In this document: piece after piece, positions 55,996 to 63,997 of the stretch
Position numbering within the stretch: the first letter of the stretch is position 1
Layout of the letters: each line of letters starts with the position of its first letter
Origin: Gemmiger_A avium
Lineage (GTDB): Bacteria; Bacillota; Clostridia; Oscillospirales; Ruminococcaceae
Assembly (NCBI GenBank): GCA_019114585.1
Contig: DXFE01000006.1
Location: forward strand, 1-64,000
Length of the DNA: 64,000 nt
Direction of reading: 5' to 3'
Notes under the pieces: model-generated
Seen by the model: the letters and a program-made list of their open reading frames with translations, nothing else
Told to the model about the DNA's origin: nothing
Database searches by the model: none
Program-made: the position numbers and the translations under genes

Positions 55996-57048
55996 ATGAA
56001 AAAAGCAATCGCATTGATCTCGGCGCTGGCACTTTGTCTGGGTCTGATGGCCGGCTGCAGCACCGGCGAGTCTACCAGCCAGCCCGCCGCAGGCGGTTCC
56101 AGCGAGCCGTCTTCCACGGCCAGCAGTACCGGCGGCACCACCGGCGACAGCAAGGGCGTGATCTACGGCATCTACAAATCCGGCGATCAGACCTGGTTCC
56201 TGGATGAGGGCGCCGCTGCCAAGGAGGCCGCCGAGGCCGCAGGCTACGAGTTCAACTACGTGGACGTGGGCCTGGATCCCGAGAAGTACCTGAAAGCCAT
56301 CGACAACGCCATCGCCAACAAGGCGGCCGGCGTGGTCACCTGCACCCCCGACCAGACCATGTCCCAGGCCGTTGTGGACAAGCTGAGCGGCGCCGGCATC
56401 CCGGTCGTGGCCGCTGACGACGCGCTGGAAGCGGACGGAGAAAAGCTGGTGCCCTGGGTGGGCATCAACGCTTACGCCATCGGCCAGGCCAACGGCGAGT
56501 GGCTGGCCAACTACGCCATTGAGAACGATCTGGTGGGCAAGGAAGATGTGGGCCTGCTGATCATGACCATCGACACCGTGTCCAGCTGCGTGCCCCGCGC
56601 CGAAGGCGAAGTGGACAAGTTCCTGGAACTGTGCCCTGAATGGGACGAGAGCAAGATCTTCTACGCGGACAACGACGGCACCACCGAAAAGGGCAACACC
56701 CAGGCGGCCGCTGTGATCACCGCGCATCCTGAAATCAAGACCTGGCTGGTCACCGGTGCCAACGAAGAATGCTGCATCGGCGCGGCCCGTGCGCTGGAGA
56801 GCGCCGGCCTGGACAAGGATGCCTGCGTTGTGGGTCTGGGCGGCTACATGGCCAAGGATGAGTTCAAGAAGGACTTCTCCTGCATGAAGGCTTCTGCTTA
56901 CTTCTCCTCTCAGGACGTGGGCGCTGGCTCCATCGAGGTCCTGCTGCAGCTGATCAACGGTGAAGAGCCTCCCATGGAGACCGCGGTGGACGCCGTGGTC
57001 GTAACCCCCGAAAACTACGTGGAAGTCATGGGCTCCTACGCCGAATAA
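55996..57048 (+). CDS. Sugar-binding lipoprotein (ABC type, family 2, orphan)
   Basis: A 350-residue lipoprotein with a signal ending in GLMAGC, a Ser/Thr/Gly-rich linker, and a periplasmic-binding fold (VIYGIYKSGDQTWFLDEGAA, then YLKAIDNAIANKAAGVVTCT, VGINAYAIGQANGEWLANYA, and WLVTGANEECCIGAARALES). This is the ribose/arabinose-binding type. No permease or ATPase gene is nearby, so the protein must partner a transporter elsewhere or act as a sensor. It precedes the AraC/URO-D locus, where it may deliver or detect the compound processed there; this link is inference. Confidence 0.88.
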   Translation: MKKAIALISALALCLGLMAGCSTGESTSQPAAGGSSEPSSTASSTGGTTGDSKGVIYGIYKSGDQTWFLDEGAAAKEAAEAAGYEFNYVDVGLDPEKYLKAIDNAIANKAAGVVTCTPDQTMSQAVVDKLSGAGIPVVAADDALEADGEKLVPWVGINAYAIGQANGEWLANYAIENDLVGKEDVGLLIMTIDTVSSCVPRAEGEVDKFLELCPEWDESKIFYADNDGTTEKGNTQAAAVITAHPEIKTWLVTGANEECCIGAARALESAGLDKDACVVGLGGYMAKDEFKKDFSCMKASAYFSSQDVGAGSIEVLLQLINGEEPPMETAVDAVVVTPENYVEVMGSYAE

Positions 57049-57084
57049 CTCCCACCAACAGGGCCGGCCTGCACAGAAAACAGG

Positions 57085-57115
57085 AGGGGACGCGCCCGGC
57101 GGCGCGTCCCCTTTG
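57085..57115. terminator. Terminator between convergent binding-protein and AraC genes
   Basis: Eleven-base arms GGGGACGCGCC/GGCGCGTCCCC with a CGGC loop, then CTTTG. Confidence 0.75.
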
Positions 57116-57127
57116 CTGTGCCCTGTG

Positions 57128-57970
57128 TTACTGTTCGTCCCGATATTCCTGCGGCGTCATGCCCAGCTGCTGGCGGAAACAGGTGCAGAAATGGCTTTCG
57201 CTGTTGAATCCGCACCGGAACGCCACCTCCTTGACGGTGAGCGGGCTGGAACGCAGCAGATACCGGGAATAATCCAGACGCACCATGACCAGATAGCGGT
57301 GCGGCGTGAAACCGGTCTCCCGCTTGAACAGGCGGGAAAAGTAAAAGGGGCTGAGCATGGCCTGCCGGGCCAGCAGCTCCACCGAAATGTCCCGGTCCAG
57401 ATGATCGCTGATATAGCGGATGGACTCCTCCACAACAGCCGACTGCTGCGCCTGACCGCGGCTTTCCTCGGCACAGAGGATCACGTCGGTAAGCAGATCG
57501 GCAATGTATTTGGAAAGACGCAGTTCCGGCGCAGGCACCCGGTCTTTGTACAGGGTCAGCAGTTTGCGCAGGCTGTGGGTGGCGGCATAATGCCCTGCCA
57601 TACGCAGTACACAGCCGTTTTTGGCGGCCAGTTCATAGTAATGGCGGGCCATCGGTCCGTCAAAATGGATCCACTCGATCTCCCAGCCGTCTCCGGTGGC
57701 GGCATAGCGGTGCGGCGCGTAGCAGTCCAGCACCACGATATCCCCCTCCTGCAGGGTACGGCGGCGGCCTTCGGTCTCCACATACCCGGTTCCGTGGGTG
57801 ATATACATCAGCATAAAACAGTCAAAGGTACGCCGGTCCACGCAGTAGCTGGTGTCACACATATAGTGGCCCAGATATACCGGATAAAAGGCCAGTTCCT
57901 TGCCGGCTGCGCTGGGAATGTGTGCGTACAGTACAGAACCGGGCAAAGTCCCGATATCATGCGGCTTCAA
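57128..57970 (-). CDS. AraC-family regulator, divergent from the URO-D operon
   Basis: A 280-residue regulator with an N-terminal cupin sensing domain (THGTGYVETEGRRRTLQEGD, VVLDCYAPHRYAATGDGWEI) and a C-terminal AraC DNA-binding domain (ELLARQAMLSPFYFSRLFKR, VKEVAFRCGFNSESHFCTCF, MTPQEYR). The start is a TTG at 57970 with GGGGGGAT upstream; the first in-frame ATG would delete 36 residues of the cupin region. It is divergent from the URO-D operon, and the spacer holds direct repeats typical of AraC activator sites. Confidence 0.87.
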   Translation of the reverse strand: MKPHDIGTLPGSVLYAHIPSAAGKELAFYPVYLGHYMCDTSYCVDRRTFDCFMLMYITHGTGYVETEGRRRTLQEGDIVVLDCYAPHRYAATGDGWEIEWIHFDGPMARHYYELAAKNGCVLRMAGHYAATHSLRKLLTLYKDRVPAPELRLSKYIADLLTDVILCAEESRGQAQQSAVVEESIRYISDHLDRDISVELLARQAMLSPFYFSRLFKRETGFTPHRYLVMVRLDYSRYLLRSSPLTVKEVAFRCGFNSESHFCTCFRQQLGMTPQEYRDEQ

Positions 57971-58021
57971 GCCGATCCCCCCTTTTGAGCAGTGATTTAT
58001 CTTTATAGTATAGCAAATTCT

Positions 58022-58083
58022 CCGGCCGCTCTCTATCGGCCGGTTGAAATAAGAGCAGTTTTTTGAAATAAAAACGCAGTTTA
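58022..58083. promoter_or_regulatory. Regulatory region between AraC and URO-D genes: dyad and direct repeats
   Basis: CCGGCCG (58022-58028), 8 nt, CGGCCGG (58037-58043) is a perfect dyad. Two direct repeats follow: TTGAAATAAGAGCAGTTTT (58044-58062) and TTGAAATAAAAACGCAGTTT (58063-58082), about two helical turns apart. No good -10 for the URO-D operon is visible, which fits an activator-dependent promoter. Confidence 0.6.
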
Positions 58084-58131
58084 CAGCAAGCCCGTCCGGC
58101 CCGTCCGCCGGATCCTCTGGAGGTATGACAG

Positions 58132-59223
58132 ATGAGCATGAAATTCCCCTATTCCGTTGAGCTGGAGACCAAACCGGATTTCGAAGCCTGCATGGAGCGG
58201 GTCTATGCCTGGTACAATCACGAGGTGCTGGACCGGGTGCCGGTGCGTTTCTCCGCCCACAATGCCGAATACAACACCGTGGACCGGGCCGACCGCTGGC
58301 CCACCCTGAAAGACCGCTGGTTCGATGCGGAATACCAGGTGGACAAATACCTGAACAGCATCCGGGGCAAGAAGTTCCTGGGCGAAAGTTTTCCGGTGTA
58401 CTGGCCCAATCTGGGCCCCAATGTGTATCCCTGCATGCTGGGGGGCGAAGTGGAGTTCGGCGATGTGACCACCTGGGCCCGCCATACCCTGCACGACTAC
58501 AGCGAAGCGCCCCGCTACCGGTTTGATCCGCGCAATCCCTACTTCAAGAAACTGGACGAAATGACTGACATCGCCCTGGAAAAGGGCAAGGGCCTGTTCA
58601 TCACCGGCTATACCGATATCCACCACGGCCCGGACTGCGCCGACGCCATCCGGGGCACCGAGGCGCTGTGCATGGATCTGTACGACGAGCCGGAGGAAGC
58701 CAAGGCCTTTATCGAGCAGTGCAGCCTGGATTTTGAGCGGGTATTCCACTATTTCAACGACAAGCTGCGCGCCCATGACCAGCCGTCGGTCACCTGGATC
58801 AACATCCCGTCCTATGAGTCTTTCCATATCCCGGGCATGGATCTGTCCTCCATGCTCAGCCGGGAGCAGTTCCGGGAGTTTGTGCTGCCGGTCCTGCAGC
58901 GGGAGGTCAAGGTGGCCCGCCACAACGTGCTGCATATGGACGGCAAGGGCGTGGCCCGTCATCTGGATGATTTCCTGGCGATTCCGGAGCTGGCCGGCAT
59001 CCAGTGGGTGCAGGGCGTCGCGGAAGACGAACCGATCCTGCAGTGGGTACCGCTGATCCAGAAGATCCAGAACGCCGGCAAGGGCGTGGTGGTGGACCTG
59101 AAGGTGTCGGAACTGGAGCCCTTTATGGACGCGGTTTCTCCCGAGGGAATCTACCTGTGCATCGCCTCCGACGACGAGGAGGAGCAGCAGGCAATCCTGA
59201 AACGGCTGCTGAAATGGAAGTAA
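58132..59223 (+). CDS. URO-D-fold protein (uroporphyrinogen decarboxylase/methyltransferase superfamily), first
   Basis: A 363-residue protein with the URO-D TIM-barrel fold: long N-terminal region, GKGLFITGYTDIHHGPDCAD, the segment LSREQFREFVLPVLQREVKV, and the block NVLHMDGKGVARHLDDFL. In MtaA-type methyltransferases this block contains the zinc motif H-x-C-G; here it is H268-M-D270-G271, so the canonical zinc cysteine is missing. It is not a housekeeping HemE, whose substrate-binding N-terminus is absent. The first gene of a three-gene operon, it overlaps the next by 10 bp. A non-corrinoid lyase or methyl-transfer role on a small molecule is possible. Confidence 0.75.
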   Translation: MSMKFPYSVELETKPDFEACMERVYAWYNHEVLDRVPVRFSAHNAEYNTVDRADRWPTLKDRWFDAEYQVDKYLNSIRGKKFLGESFPVYWPNLGPNVYPCMLGGEVEFGDVTTWARHTLHDYSEAPRYRFDPRNPYFKKLDEMTDIALEKGKGLFITGYTDIHHGPDCADAIRGTEALCMDLYDEPEEAKAFIEQCSLDFERVFHYFNDKLRAHDQPSVTWINIPSYESFHIPGMDLSSMLSREQFREFVLPVLQREVKVARHNVLHMDGKGVARHLDDFLAIPELAGIQWVQGVAEDEPILQWVPLIQKIQNAGKGVVVDLKVSELEPFMDAVSPEGIYLCIASDDEEEQQAILKRLLKWK

Positions 59224-60143
59224 CCCGGAACGGGCCGGTCCTGGTGCTGCGGGGCGGCGATCTGTGTGTTCATGTGCGCCCCGGGCGCGGCGGACGGATC
59301 GACCGGCTGTTTCACGGCCCGTCAGGCGGGTTTCAGCCGGTGTTTGTGTCCGGCACGGCCTGCCGCACACCCCGGCCCGGCGATGCTTTTGAAGAACACG
59401 ACACCTGCGGCCTGGACGACGGTTTCCCCACCCTGCTGCGGGAAACCGTGGAACTGCCGGACGGCCCGGTGGTGTATCCGGATCATGGGGAAATCTGGTC
59501 CACCCCCATGGAGTGGCGGCAGGACGGGGATGCCCTGACCCTGTTTATGGAAAGCCGGCTGCTGCCGTACCAGTATGAAAAGACCCTGCGCCTGAAAAGG
59601 GATTGCCTGCATCTGCACTGGCGTATCCGCAATACAGGGCGGTATGCGTTCCCTTGTCTGTGGACCTTCCACGGCCTGTTCCGCTACAGCCCGGACCTGC
59701 GGGTACGGCTGCCCGAAAGCGACGGGAACGGGGCGCTGTGTACCTGCGCCAACCCCCGCCTGGGGCCGGAGGGCACTCGCCTGCGCCGCACGTCTCTACT
59801 GGAGCATGTGCCTGAACCTGTACCGCCCACCGCAGAGAAATTCTGGCTGCTGGGCCGGGTCCGGCAGGGCCGCTGCGCATTGGAATATCCCGCCGAGGGC
59901 ATGGCGGTGGTCCTGACCTACGATCCCGCCCAGCTGCCGTATCTGGGCTTCTGGGTCACGGCAGGCGGGTTCAAGGGTGAGTACAACTGTGCGCTGGAAC
60001 CCTCGACCGGCTGGTACGATTCGGTGGACTGTGCCCGCCGGCAGGGCTGCTGCCCGGTGCTGGAACCGGGGCAGGAGCAGAGCTTTTCCATGACCATACG
60101 CGTATGCCCGCTGACGCAGGCAGAAAAGGAGGCCTTTGCATGA
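59214..60143 (+). CDS. Galactose-mutarotase/aldose-epimerase-like fold protein
   Basis: A 309-residue protein predicted to be a beta-sandwich of the mutarotase-like superfamily: VHVRPGRGGRIDRLFHGPSG, then EEHDTCGLDDGFPTLLRETV, KRDCLHLHWRIRNTGRYAFP, and FKGEYNCALEPSTGWYDSVD. The RGGRI, ExD and NCALEPST-type elements resemble aldose 1-epimerase and related carbohydrate-binding enzymes, but the classical catalytic His/Glu pair is not clearly recognisable. Start ATG at 59214 overlaps the first URO-D gene; its stop overlaps the second (ATGA). Tight coupling of all three genes suggests one pathway acting on a sugar or sugar-like compound. Confidence 0.72.
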   Translation: MEVTRNGPVLVLRGGDLCVHVRPGRGGRIDRLFHGPSGGFQPVFVSGTACRTPRPGDAFEEHDTCGLDDGFPTLLRETVELPDGPVVYPDHGEIWSTPMEWRQDGDALTLFMESRLLPYQYEKTLRLKRDCLHLHWRIRNTGRYAFPCLWTFHGLFRYSPDLRVRLPESDGNGALCTCANPRLGPEGTRLRRTSLLEHVPEPVPPTAEKFWLLGRVRQGRCALEYPAEGMAVVLTYDPAQLPYLGFWVTAGGFKGEYNCALEPSTGWYDSVDCARRQGCCPVLEPGQEQSFSMTIRVCPLTQAEKEAFA

Positions 60144-61318
60144 CCGACCGCGAACTGTTTTTTGCCATTGCACGGGGCGAACCCACCGACCGGCTGTATT
60201 TCTGCCCGGACATTACCGACTGGTATCTGGGCAACCACCGGGGGCCGGGGGAGCCGCTGAAATACGGCCCCGGCGTGTTCATCCCGGAGGAGGATTCCAT
60301 CCGGCACGAACATCAGGAGCATCTGGACCCGGAGTTCCGGGATCTGTCCCTGCTGGATTTTCACCGCCGCTACGGCTGGGGCATCCATTGCCATATCCGG
60401 GACTGGTACCGGGTGGACTATGCCCCCGGTACCCGGCTGGACACCACCGTGGAGGGGGACCGGATGACCCAGGTGTGGAGCGGCCCCGCCGGTTCGCTGA
60501 CCCGGCACTGGCAGCTGGCGGCGGACGGCAGCTGGGCTTCGCTGGACTACTGGATGGACGGCCCGGAGGATCTTCCGGTGCTCGAAAGCCTGGTGGACGC
60601 CGAACGCTATACCCTGCTGGACGAGAATATCCGCCGGGTGCTGGACGGCATCGGTGAGATGGGCCAGGCGGATATTGTGGTCAACCGTTCCCCGTTCGGC
60701 AAGCTGCTGCATGAATACCTGGGCTTTGCCCAGACGGTGTTCCTGCTGGAAGACGAGCCGGAACTGTGTGAACATTTTCTCGAGGTTCAGACCCGCAAGG
60801 ACAAAGAACTGATGGAGCTGGCGGCTGCCTCCTCCTGCAGCCTGGTGCTGATCTGCGACCATGCGGATTCCACCCTCTTTTCGCCCACCATGTACCGGCA
60901 GTGGTGCATCCCGTTCTACAAGCAGGCGGGGGAGATCCTGGGCCGGGCAAACAAGTTTGTATCCACCCATCTGGACGGCAACCTGCACACCCTGCTGCCG
61001 CTTATGGCGCAGACCGGATTCCATATTCTGGACGGTTGCACCCCCGCCCCTATGTTCGACTATGAACCGGAGGAGCTGGCGGCCTCGCTGGCCCCGGAAC
61101 AGACCGCTTTTGTGGGGGTTCCCTCCGCGCTGTTCTGCGACGGCACCGGTGAAGAGGAGCTGTTTGCCCTGGCCGACCGCATTCTGCGGGCATTCCATGG
61201 CCGGGTAATTCTGAATGTGGGCGATATCCTGCCCGCCAACGGCGATATCCGCAAGGTGATCGCCCTAGGCGAATATGTAAAACGACATCCCCTGAACGGA
61301 AGAACGGCCGGGCGGTAG
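60140..61318 (+). CDS. URO-D-fold protein (uroporphyrinogen decarboxylase/methyltransferase superfamily), second
   Basis: A 392-residue URO-D superfamily member, only distantly similar to the first. Features are LFFAIARGEPTDRLYFCPDI at the start, MGQADIVVNRSPFGKLLHEY, VLICDHADSTLFSPTMYRQW, and FVSTHLDGNLHTLLPLMAQT followed by GFHILDGCTPAPMFDYEPEE. The expected H-x-C-G is H277-L-D279-G280; a downstream Cys in LDGCTP is kept. It starts at an ATG that overlaps the mutarotase-like stop. No corrinoid-binding protein gene, the usual partner of such methyltransferases, lies in the operon. Confidence 0.75.
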   Translation: MTDRELFFAIARGEPTDRLYFCPDITDWYLGNHRGPGEPLKYGPGVFIPEEDSIRHEHQEHLDPEFRDLSLLDFHRRYGWGIHCHIRDWYRVDYAPGTRLDTTVEGDRMTQVWSGPAGSLTRHWQLAADGSWASLDYWMDGPEDLPVLESLVDAERYTLLDENIRRVLDGIGEMGQADIVVNRSPFGKLLHEYLGFAQTVFLLEDEPELCEHFLEVQTRKDKELMELAAASSCSLVLICDHADSTLFSPTMYRQWCIPFYKQAGEILGRANKFVSTHLDGNLHTLLPLMAQTGFHILDGCTPAPMFDYEPEELAASLAPEQTAFVGVPSALFCDGTGEEELFALADRILRAFHGRVILNVGDILPANGDIRKVIALGEYVKRHPLNGRTAGR

Positions 61319-61344
61319 CCCTCGCTGTGCTTTCCGGCACTCGA

Positions 61345-61386
61345 ACCGAGAACGGCCGGGCCAGTTTTGGACCGGCCGTTCTCGGT
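61345..61386 (+). terminator. Long GC-rich hairpin after the URO-D operon
   Basis: Fifteen-base perfect arms (61345-61359 and 61372-61386) with a 12-nt loop. There is no T-run after it (GAAAAC), so it may be a processing or stability element rather than a strict intrinsic terminator. Confidence 0.55.
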
Positions 61387-61424
61387 GAAAACAGCATTTC
61401 TGTAAAGTTTTTGTGAAAAAGGAA

Positions 61425-61453
61425 TTGCAAACTGCGGCGTTTTTTGGCATAAT
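61425..61453 (+). promoter_or_regulatory. xpt promoter
   Basis: TTGCAA (61425-61430), a 17-nt spacer and CATAAT (61448-61453). No purine riboswitch is visible in the short leader. Confidence 0.7.
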
Positions 61454-61489
61454 GGGTCTAATCAAATTCTGTAAAAGTGAGGCGTCAGT

Positions 61490-62068
61490 ATGGAATTGCT
61501 GGAACAGCGCATCCGGGAGCAGGGTCAGGTCCGCCCCGGCAACATCCTGAAGGTGGACTGTTTTCTGAATCATCAGCTCGATGTGGAGCTCCTGGACGAG
61601 ATCGGCAAGGAGTTCTACCGTCTGTACAAGGACGAGGGCATCAATAAGATCCTGACCATCGAGGCGTCCGGCATTGCCATCGCCTGCATGACCGCCCGGT
61701 ATTTCCATGTGCCGGTGGTCTTTGCCAAAAAGGCCAAAAGCAAGAACCTGGATGGGGAAGTGTTTACCTCGGTGGTGCACTCCTATACCTACGGGCGCGA
61801 CTACGACATCACCCTGGCCCGCAAGTTCCTGGGCCCGCAGGACAAGGTGCTGATTGTGGACGACTTCCTGGCGGTGGGCAAGGCCATGAACGGCCTGCTG
61901 GACATCTGCAAGCAGGCGGGCGCCCAGGTGGGCGGCATCGGCATCGCCATCGAAAAGGGCTTCCAGCCGGGCGGCGCTGCGCTGCGGGCTGCGGGATACC
62001 GGGTCACCAGCCTGGCCATCGTGGACGGCATGGGCGACGACGGCTCGCTGGAATTCCGTCCGCAGTAA
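61490..62068 (+). CDS. xpt: Xanthine phosphoribosyltransferase
   Basis: A 192-residue salvage enzyme that makes XMP from xanthine and PRPP. It begins MELLEQRIREQGQVRPGNIL, has the PRPP-binding loop VLIVDDFLAVGKAMNGLL near 122-139, and IEASGIAIACMTARYFHVPV. The length and motifs match the Bacillus Xpt group, not bacterial HPRT. Downstream genes of a typical xpt-pbuX pair are absent. Unlike in Bacillus, there is no purine riboswitch upstream. Confidence 0.95.
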   Translation: MELLEQRIREQGQVRPGNILKVDCFLNHQLDVELLDEIGKEFYRLYKDEGINKILTIEASGIAIACMTARYFHVPVVFAKKAKSKNLDGEVFTSVVHSYTYGRDYDITLARKFLGPQDKVLIVDDFLAVGKAMNGLLDICKQAGAQVGGIGIAIEKGFQPGGAALRAAGYRVTSLAIVDGMGDDGSLEFRPQ

Positions 62069-62109
62069 GCCGGCCGGATTCCTGCCTATTTAATATTGTA
62101 TAGAAATAC

Positions 62110-62142
62110 AAAAAGGGCGCCCTGTCGGGGGCGCCCTTTTTT
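62110..62142. terminator. Bidirectional terminator between xpt and the yerC-like gene
   Basis: Twelve-base arms AAAAAGGGCGCC/GGCGCCCTTTTTT with a loop of 8 nt, A-rich and T-rich on both sides. Confidence 0.88.
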
Positions 62143-62157
62143 GCCGGAAACGGGAAA

Positions 62158-62475
62158 TCAGGCCTCGGCCTGCTGGTCTTCCTTGCCGTCAATGCGGCCC
62201 AGCATCAGTTCATAGCCGCCGGTACCGTACTGGATGCACCGGTTGATCCGGCTGATCGTGGCGGTGCTGATCTCCACGCTGCGCACGATCTGCTCGTAGG
62301 TCTTGCCATCCAGCAGCATCCGGGCCGCCTTCAGCCGCTGGGCCATATCGCCCAGCTCCTTCACCGTGCACAGGTCCTCAAAAAACATATAGCATTCTTC
62401 CACACTGCGCAGGGCCAGGATTGTTTCAAACAGCTTGTCCGTTGTGGGATTGTGCAGCCGGTCGTTTGCCGCCAT
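62158..62475 (-). CDS. YerC/TrpR-like helix-turn-helix protein
   Basis: A 105-residue protein of the YerC/YecD group of TrpR-superfamily DNA-binding proteins: KLFETILALRSVEECYMFFE, DLCTVKELGDMAQRLKAARM, LLDGKTYEQIVRSVEISTAT, and ISRINRCIQYGTGGYELML. The helix-turn-helix lies in YEQIVRSVEISTATISRINR. The family length is about 104. Function is unclear and ligand binding like that of TrpR is not established. The ATG at 62475 is preferred over an upstream GTG because AGAGAGGCG precedes it. Confidence 0.87.
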   Translation of the reverse strand: MAANDRLHNPTTDKLFETILALRSVEECYMFFEDLCTVKELGDMAQRLKAARMLLDGKTYEQIVRSVEISTATISRINRCIQYGTGGYELMLGRIDGKEDQQAEA

Positions 62476-62675
62476 TCTTTTCGCCTCTCTTTCTTGTTGC
62501 ACGCTTTAGCCGGCTACAATGGTATCATACAAACGAACAAAAAGCAACCTCTTTACCGCTGCCGGGGTTCGGGAGTTGTGAAGATTCTGCCAAGAAACTG
62601 TGACCGAATTTTGTACAAGTTCCCCACAAAAAGGTTTGGAATGACAAAAACTATGTAAAAATAATGCATTGCCAT

Positions 62676-62738
62676 TGCCTGCTTTGCGGAAGTATAATTT
62701 ATGGTATCATAGTGAAAAAGTGCTGAAACCGCTTTTTC
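62676..62738 (+). promoter_or_regulatory. Promoter and leader hairpin of the LivJ-type gene
   Basis: TTGCCA, an 18-nt spacer and TATAAT near 62693 precede a leader with a GAAAAAG...CTTTTTC hairpin (62714-62738), then AGGAGGG. The hairpin could modulate transcription or stability. Confidence 0.55.
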
Positions 62739-62763
62739 GTATGAAGAATCAGGAGGGAAAGAT

Positions 62764-63936
62764 ATGAAAAAGATCTTGTGCTTTGTGCTTGCGGCTGCCA
62801 TGGCGCTGAGTCTGGCTGCCTGCGGCAATGGTTCCAACGGAAATGCGTCCGACGGGAATACCATTAAGGTAGGCGTTATTGCCAACACCACCGGCGACTC
62901 TTCCCAGTACGGCATTGCTGTCAGCCAGGGTGCCAAGCTGTACATCAAGCAGCTGAACGAAGAGGGCGGCATCAACGGCAAGCAGATCGAGGTTGTAGAG
63001 TACGACGATAAGGGCGCCACCGCCGACGCGGTCAACGCCTACGAGCGTATGAAGAGCGACGGGGTCACCGCCGTGATCGGCGCGGTGCTTACCAACACCA
63101 CCCTGGCCGTGGCCGACAAGACCTATGAGGACAATATGCCTCAGATCACCGCTTCCGCCACCGCGGCCAGCGTCACCGTGCTGGACCCCACCGACGAGAA
63201 CAGTGATATCCGCACCAACGTGTTCCGCGCCTGCTTCATCGACCCGTTCCAGGGCGAGAAGATGGCCGAATATGCCCAGAAGCTGGGCGCCACCAAGTGC
63301 GCCGTGCTGTATGACAGCGGCAACGACTACGCCAAGGGCGTGGGCGACGCGTTCGCTGCCAAGTGCGAAGAGCTGGGCATTGAGTGCACCGTGGAAGGCT
63401 ACGCTACCGGCGACAAGGACTTCAAGGCGCAGCTGACCAACATCAAGGCTTCCGGCGCCGAGTATATCATGTGCCCCAACTACCTGGAGGACGTGGGCCT
63501 GATCGTGACCCAGGCCCGTCAGCAGGGCATCACCGCTGGTTTCCTGGGCGGCGACGGCTGGTCCGGCGTCAGCGCTTACGCTTCCGCTGAGGATCTGGAA
63601 GGCTCCTACTTCTGCTCCGGCTACGCGCTGGGCTCCAACGCCGAGTTCGAAGAGGCGTACGCCGCCGAGTACGGCGAGGCTCCCAAGCAGATGTTTGAGG
63701 CTCTGGGCTACGACGCTGCGCTGCTGATGTGCAACGCTCTCAAGAGCGCGGAGGAGCAGGGCCTGGAGGCTGGCTCCGACGAGTATAAGCAGGCTGTGAT
63801 CGATGCCATGAAGGCCACCAACAGCCTGGAGGGCGTCACCGGCACCTTCAGCTTCGACGACCAGAACAACCCCATCAAGTCCGCTTCCATCCTGCAGATC
63901 CAGGGTGGCGAGGAAGTCTTCGTGGAGAACTTCTGA
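62764..63936 (+). CDS. Branched-chain amino acid-type ABC binding lipoprotein
   Basis: A 390-residue lipoprotein of the LivJ/LivK family. The signal ends in ALSLAACGNGSN (lipid on Cys). The mature part starts IKVGVIANTTGDSSQYGIAV and continues with GAKLYIKQLNEEGGINGKQI, then DGVTAVIGAVLTNTTLAVAD and GAEYIMCPNYLEDVGLIVTQ. Members bind branched-chain or other amino acids, amides or aromatic acids, so the substrate is open. A terminator follows 25 bp later. Permease and ATPase genes, if present, would lie beyond the window. Confidence 0.92.
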   Translation: MKKILCFVLAAAMALSLAACGNGSNGNASDGNTIKVGVIANTTGDSSQYGIAVSQGAKLYIKQLNEEGGINGKQIEVVEYDDKGATADAVNAYERMKSDGVTAVIGAVLTNTTLAVADKTYEDNMPQITASATAASVTVLDPTDENSDIRTNVFRACFIDPFQGEKMAEYAQKLGATKCAVLYDSGNDYAKGVGDAFAAKCEELGIECTVEGYATGDKDFKAQLTNIKASGAEYIMCPNYLEDVGLIVTQARQQGITAGFLGGDGWSGVSAYASAEDLEGSYFCSGYALGSNAEFEEAYAAEYGEAPKQMFEALGYDAALLMCNALKSAEEQGLEAGSDEYKQAVIDAMKATNSLEGVTGTFSFDDQNNPIKSASILQIQGGEEVFVENF

Positions 63937-63960
63937 TCCAGGTTCCCGTAAGTCTTATCG

Positions 63961-63997
63961 ATCGTGCAGGGGGGGCCATCCCCCCTGCACGATTTTT
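63961..63997 (+). terminator. LivJ-type gene terminator
   Basis: Fourteen-base arms ATCGTGCAGGGGGG/CCCCCCTGCACGAT followed by TTTTC at the right edge of the window. It could be an attenuator before downstream transporter genes. Confidence 0.85.

Noticed and set aside
58132..61318. HemE uroporphyrinogen decarboxylase (haem synthesis)
   Set aside because: The N-terminal substrate-binding motif of HemE is missing, two distant copies occur in one operon with a mutarotase-like gene, and no haem gene is nearby.
61319..61489. Purine riboswitch upstream of xpt
   Set aside because: The conserved purine aptamer core and three-way junction are absent; only a promoter and a short leader are seen.
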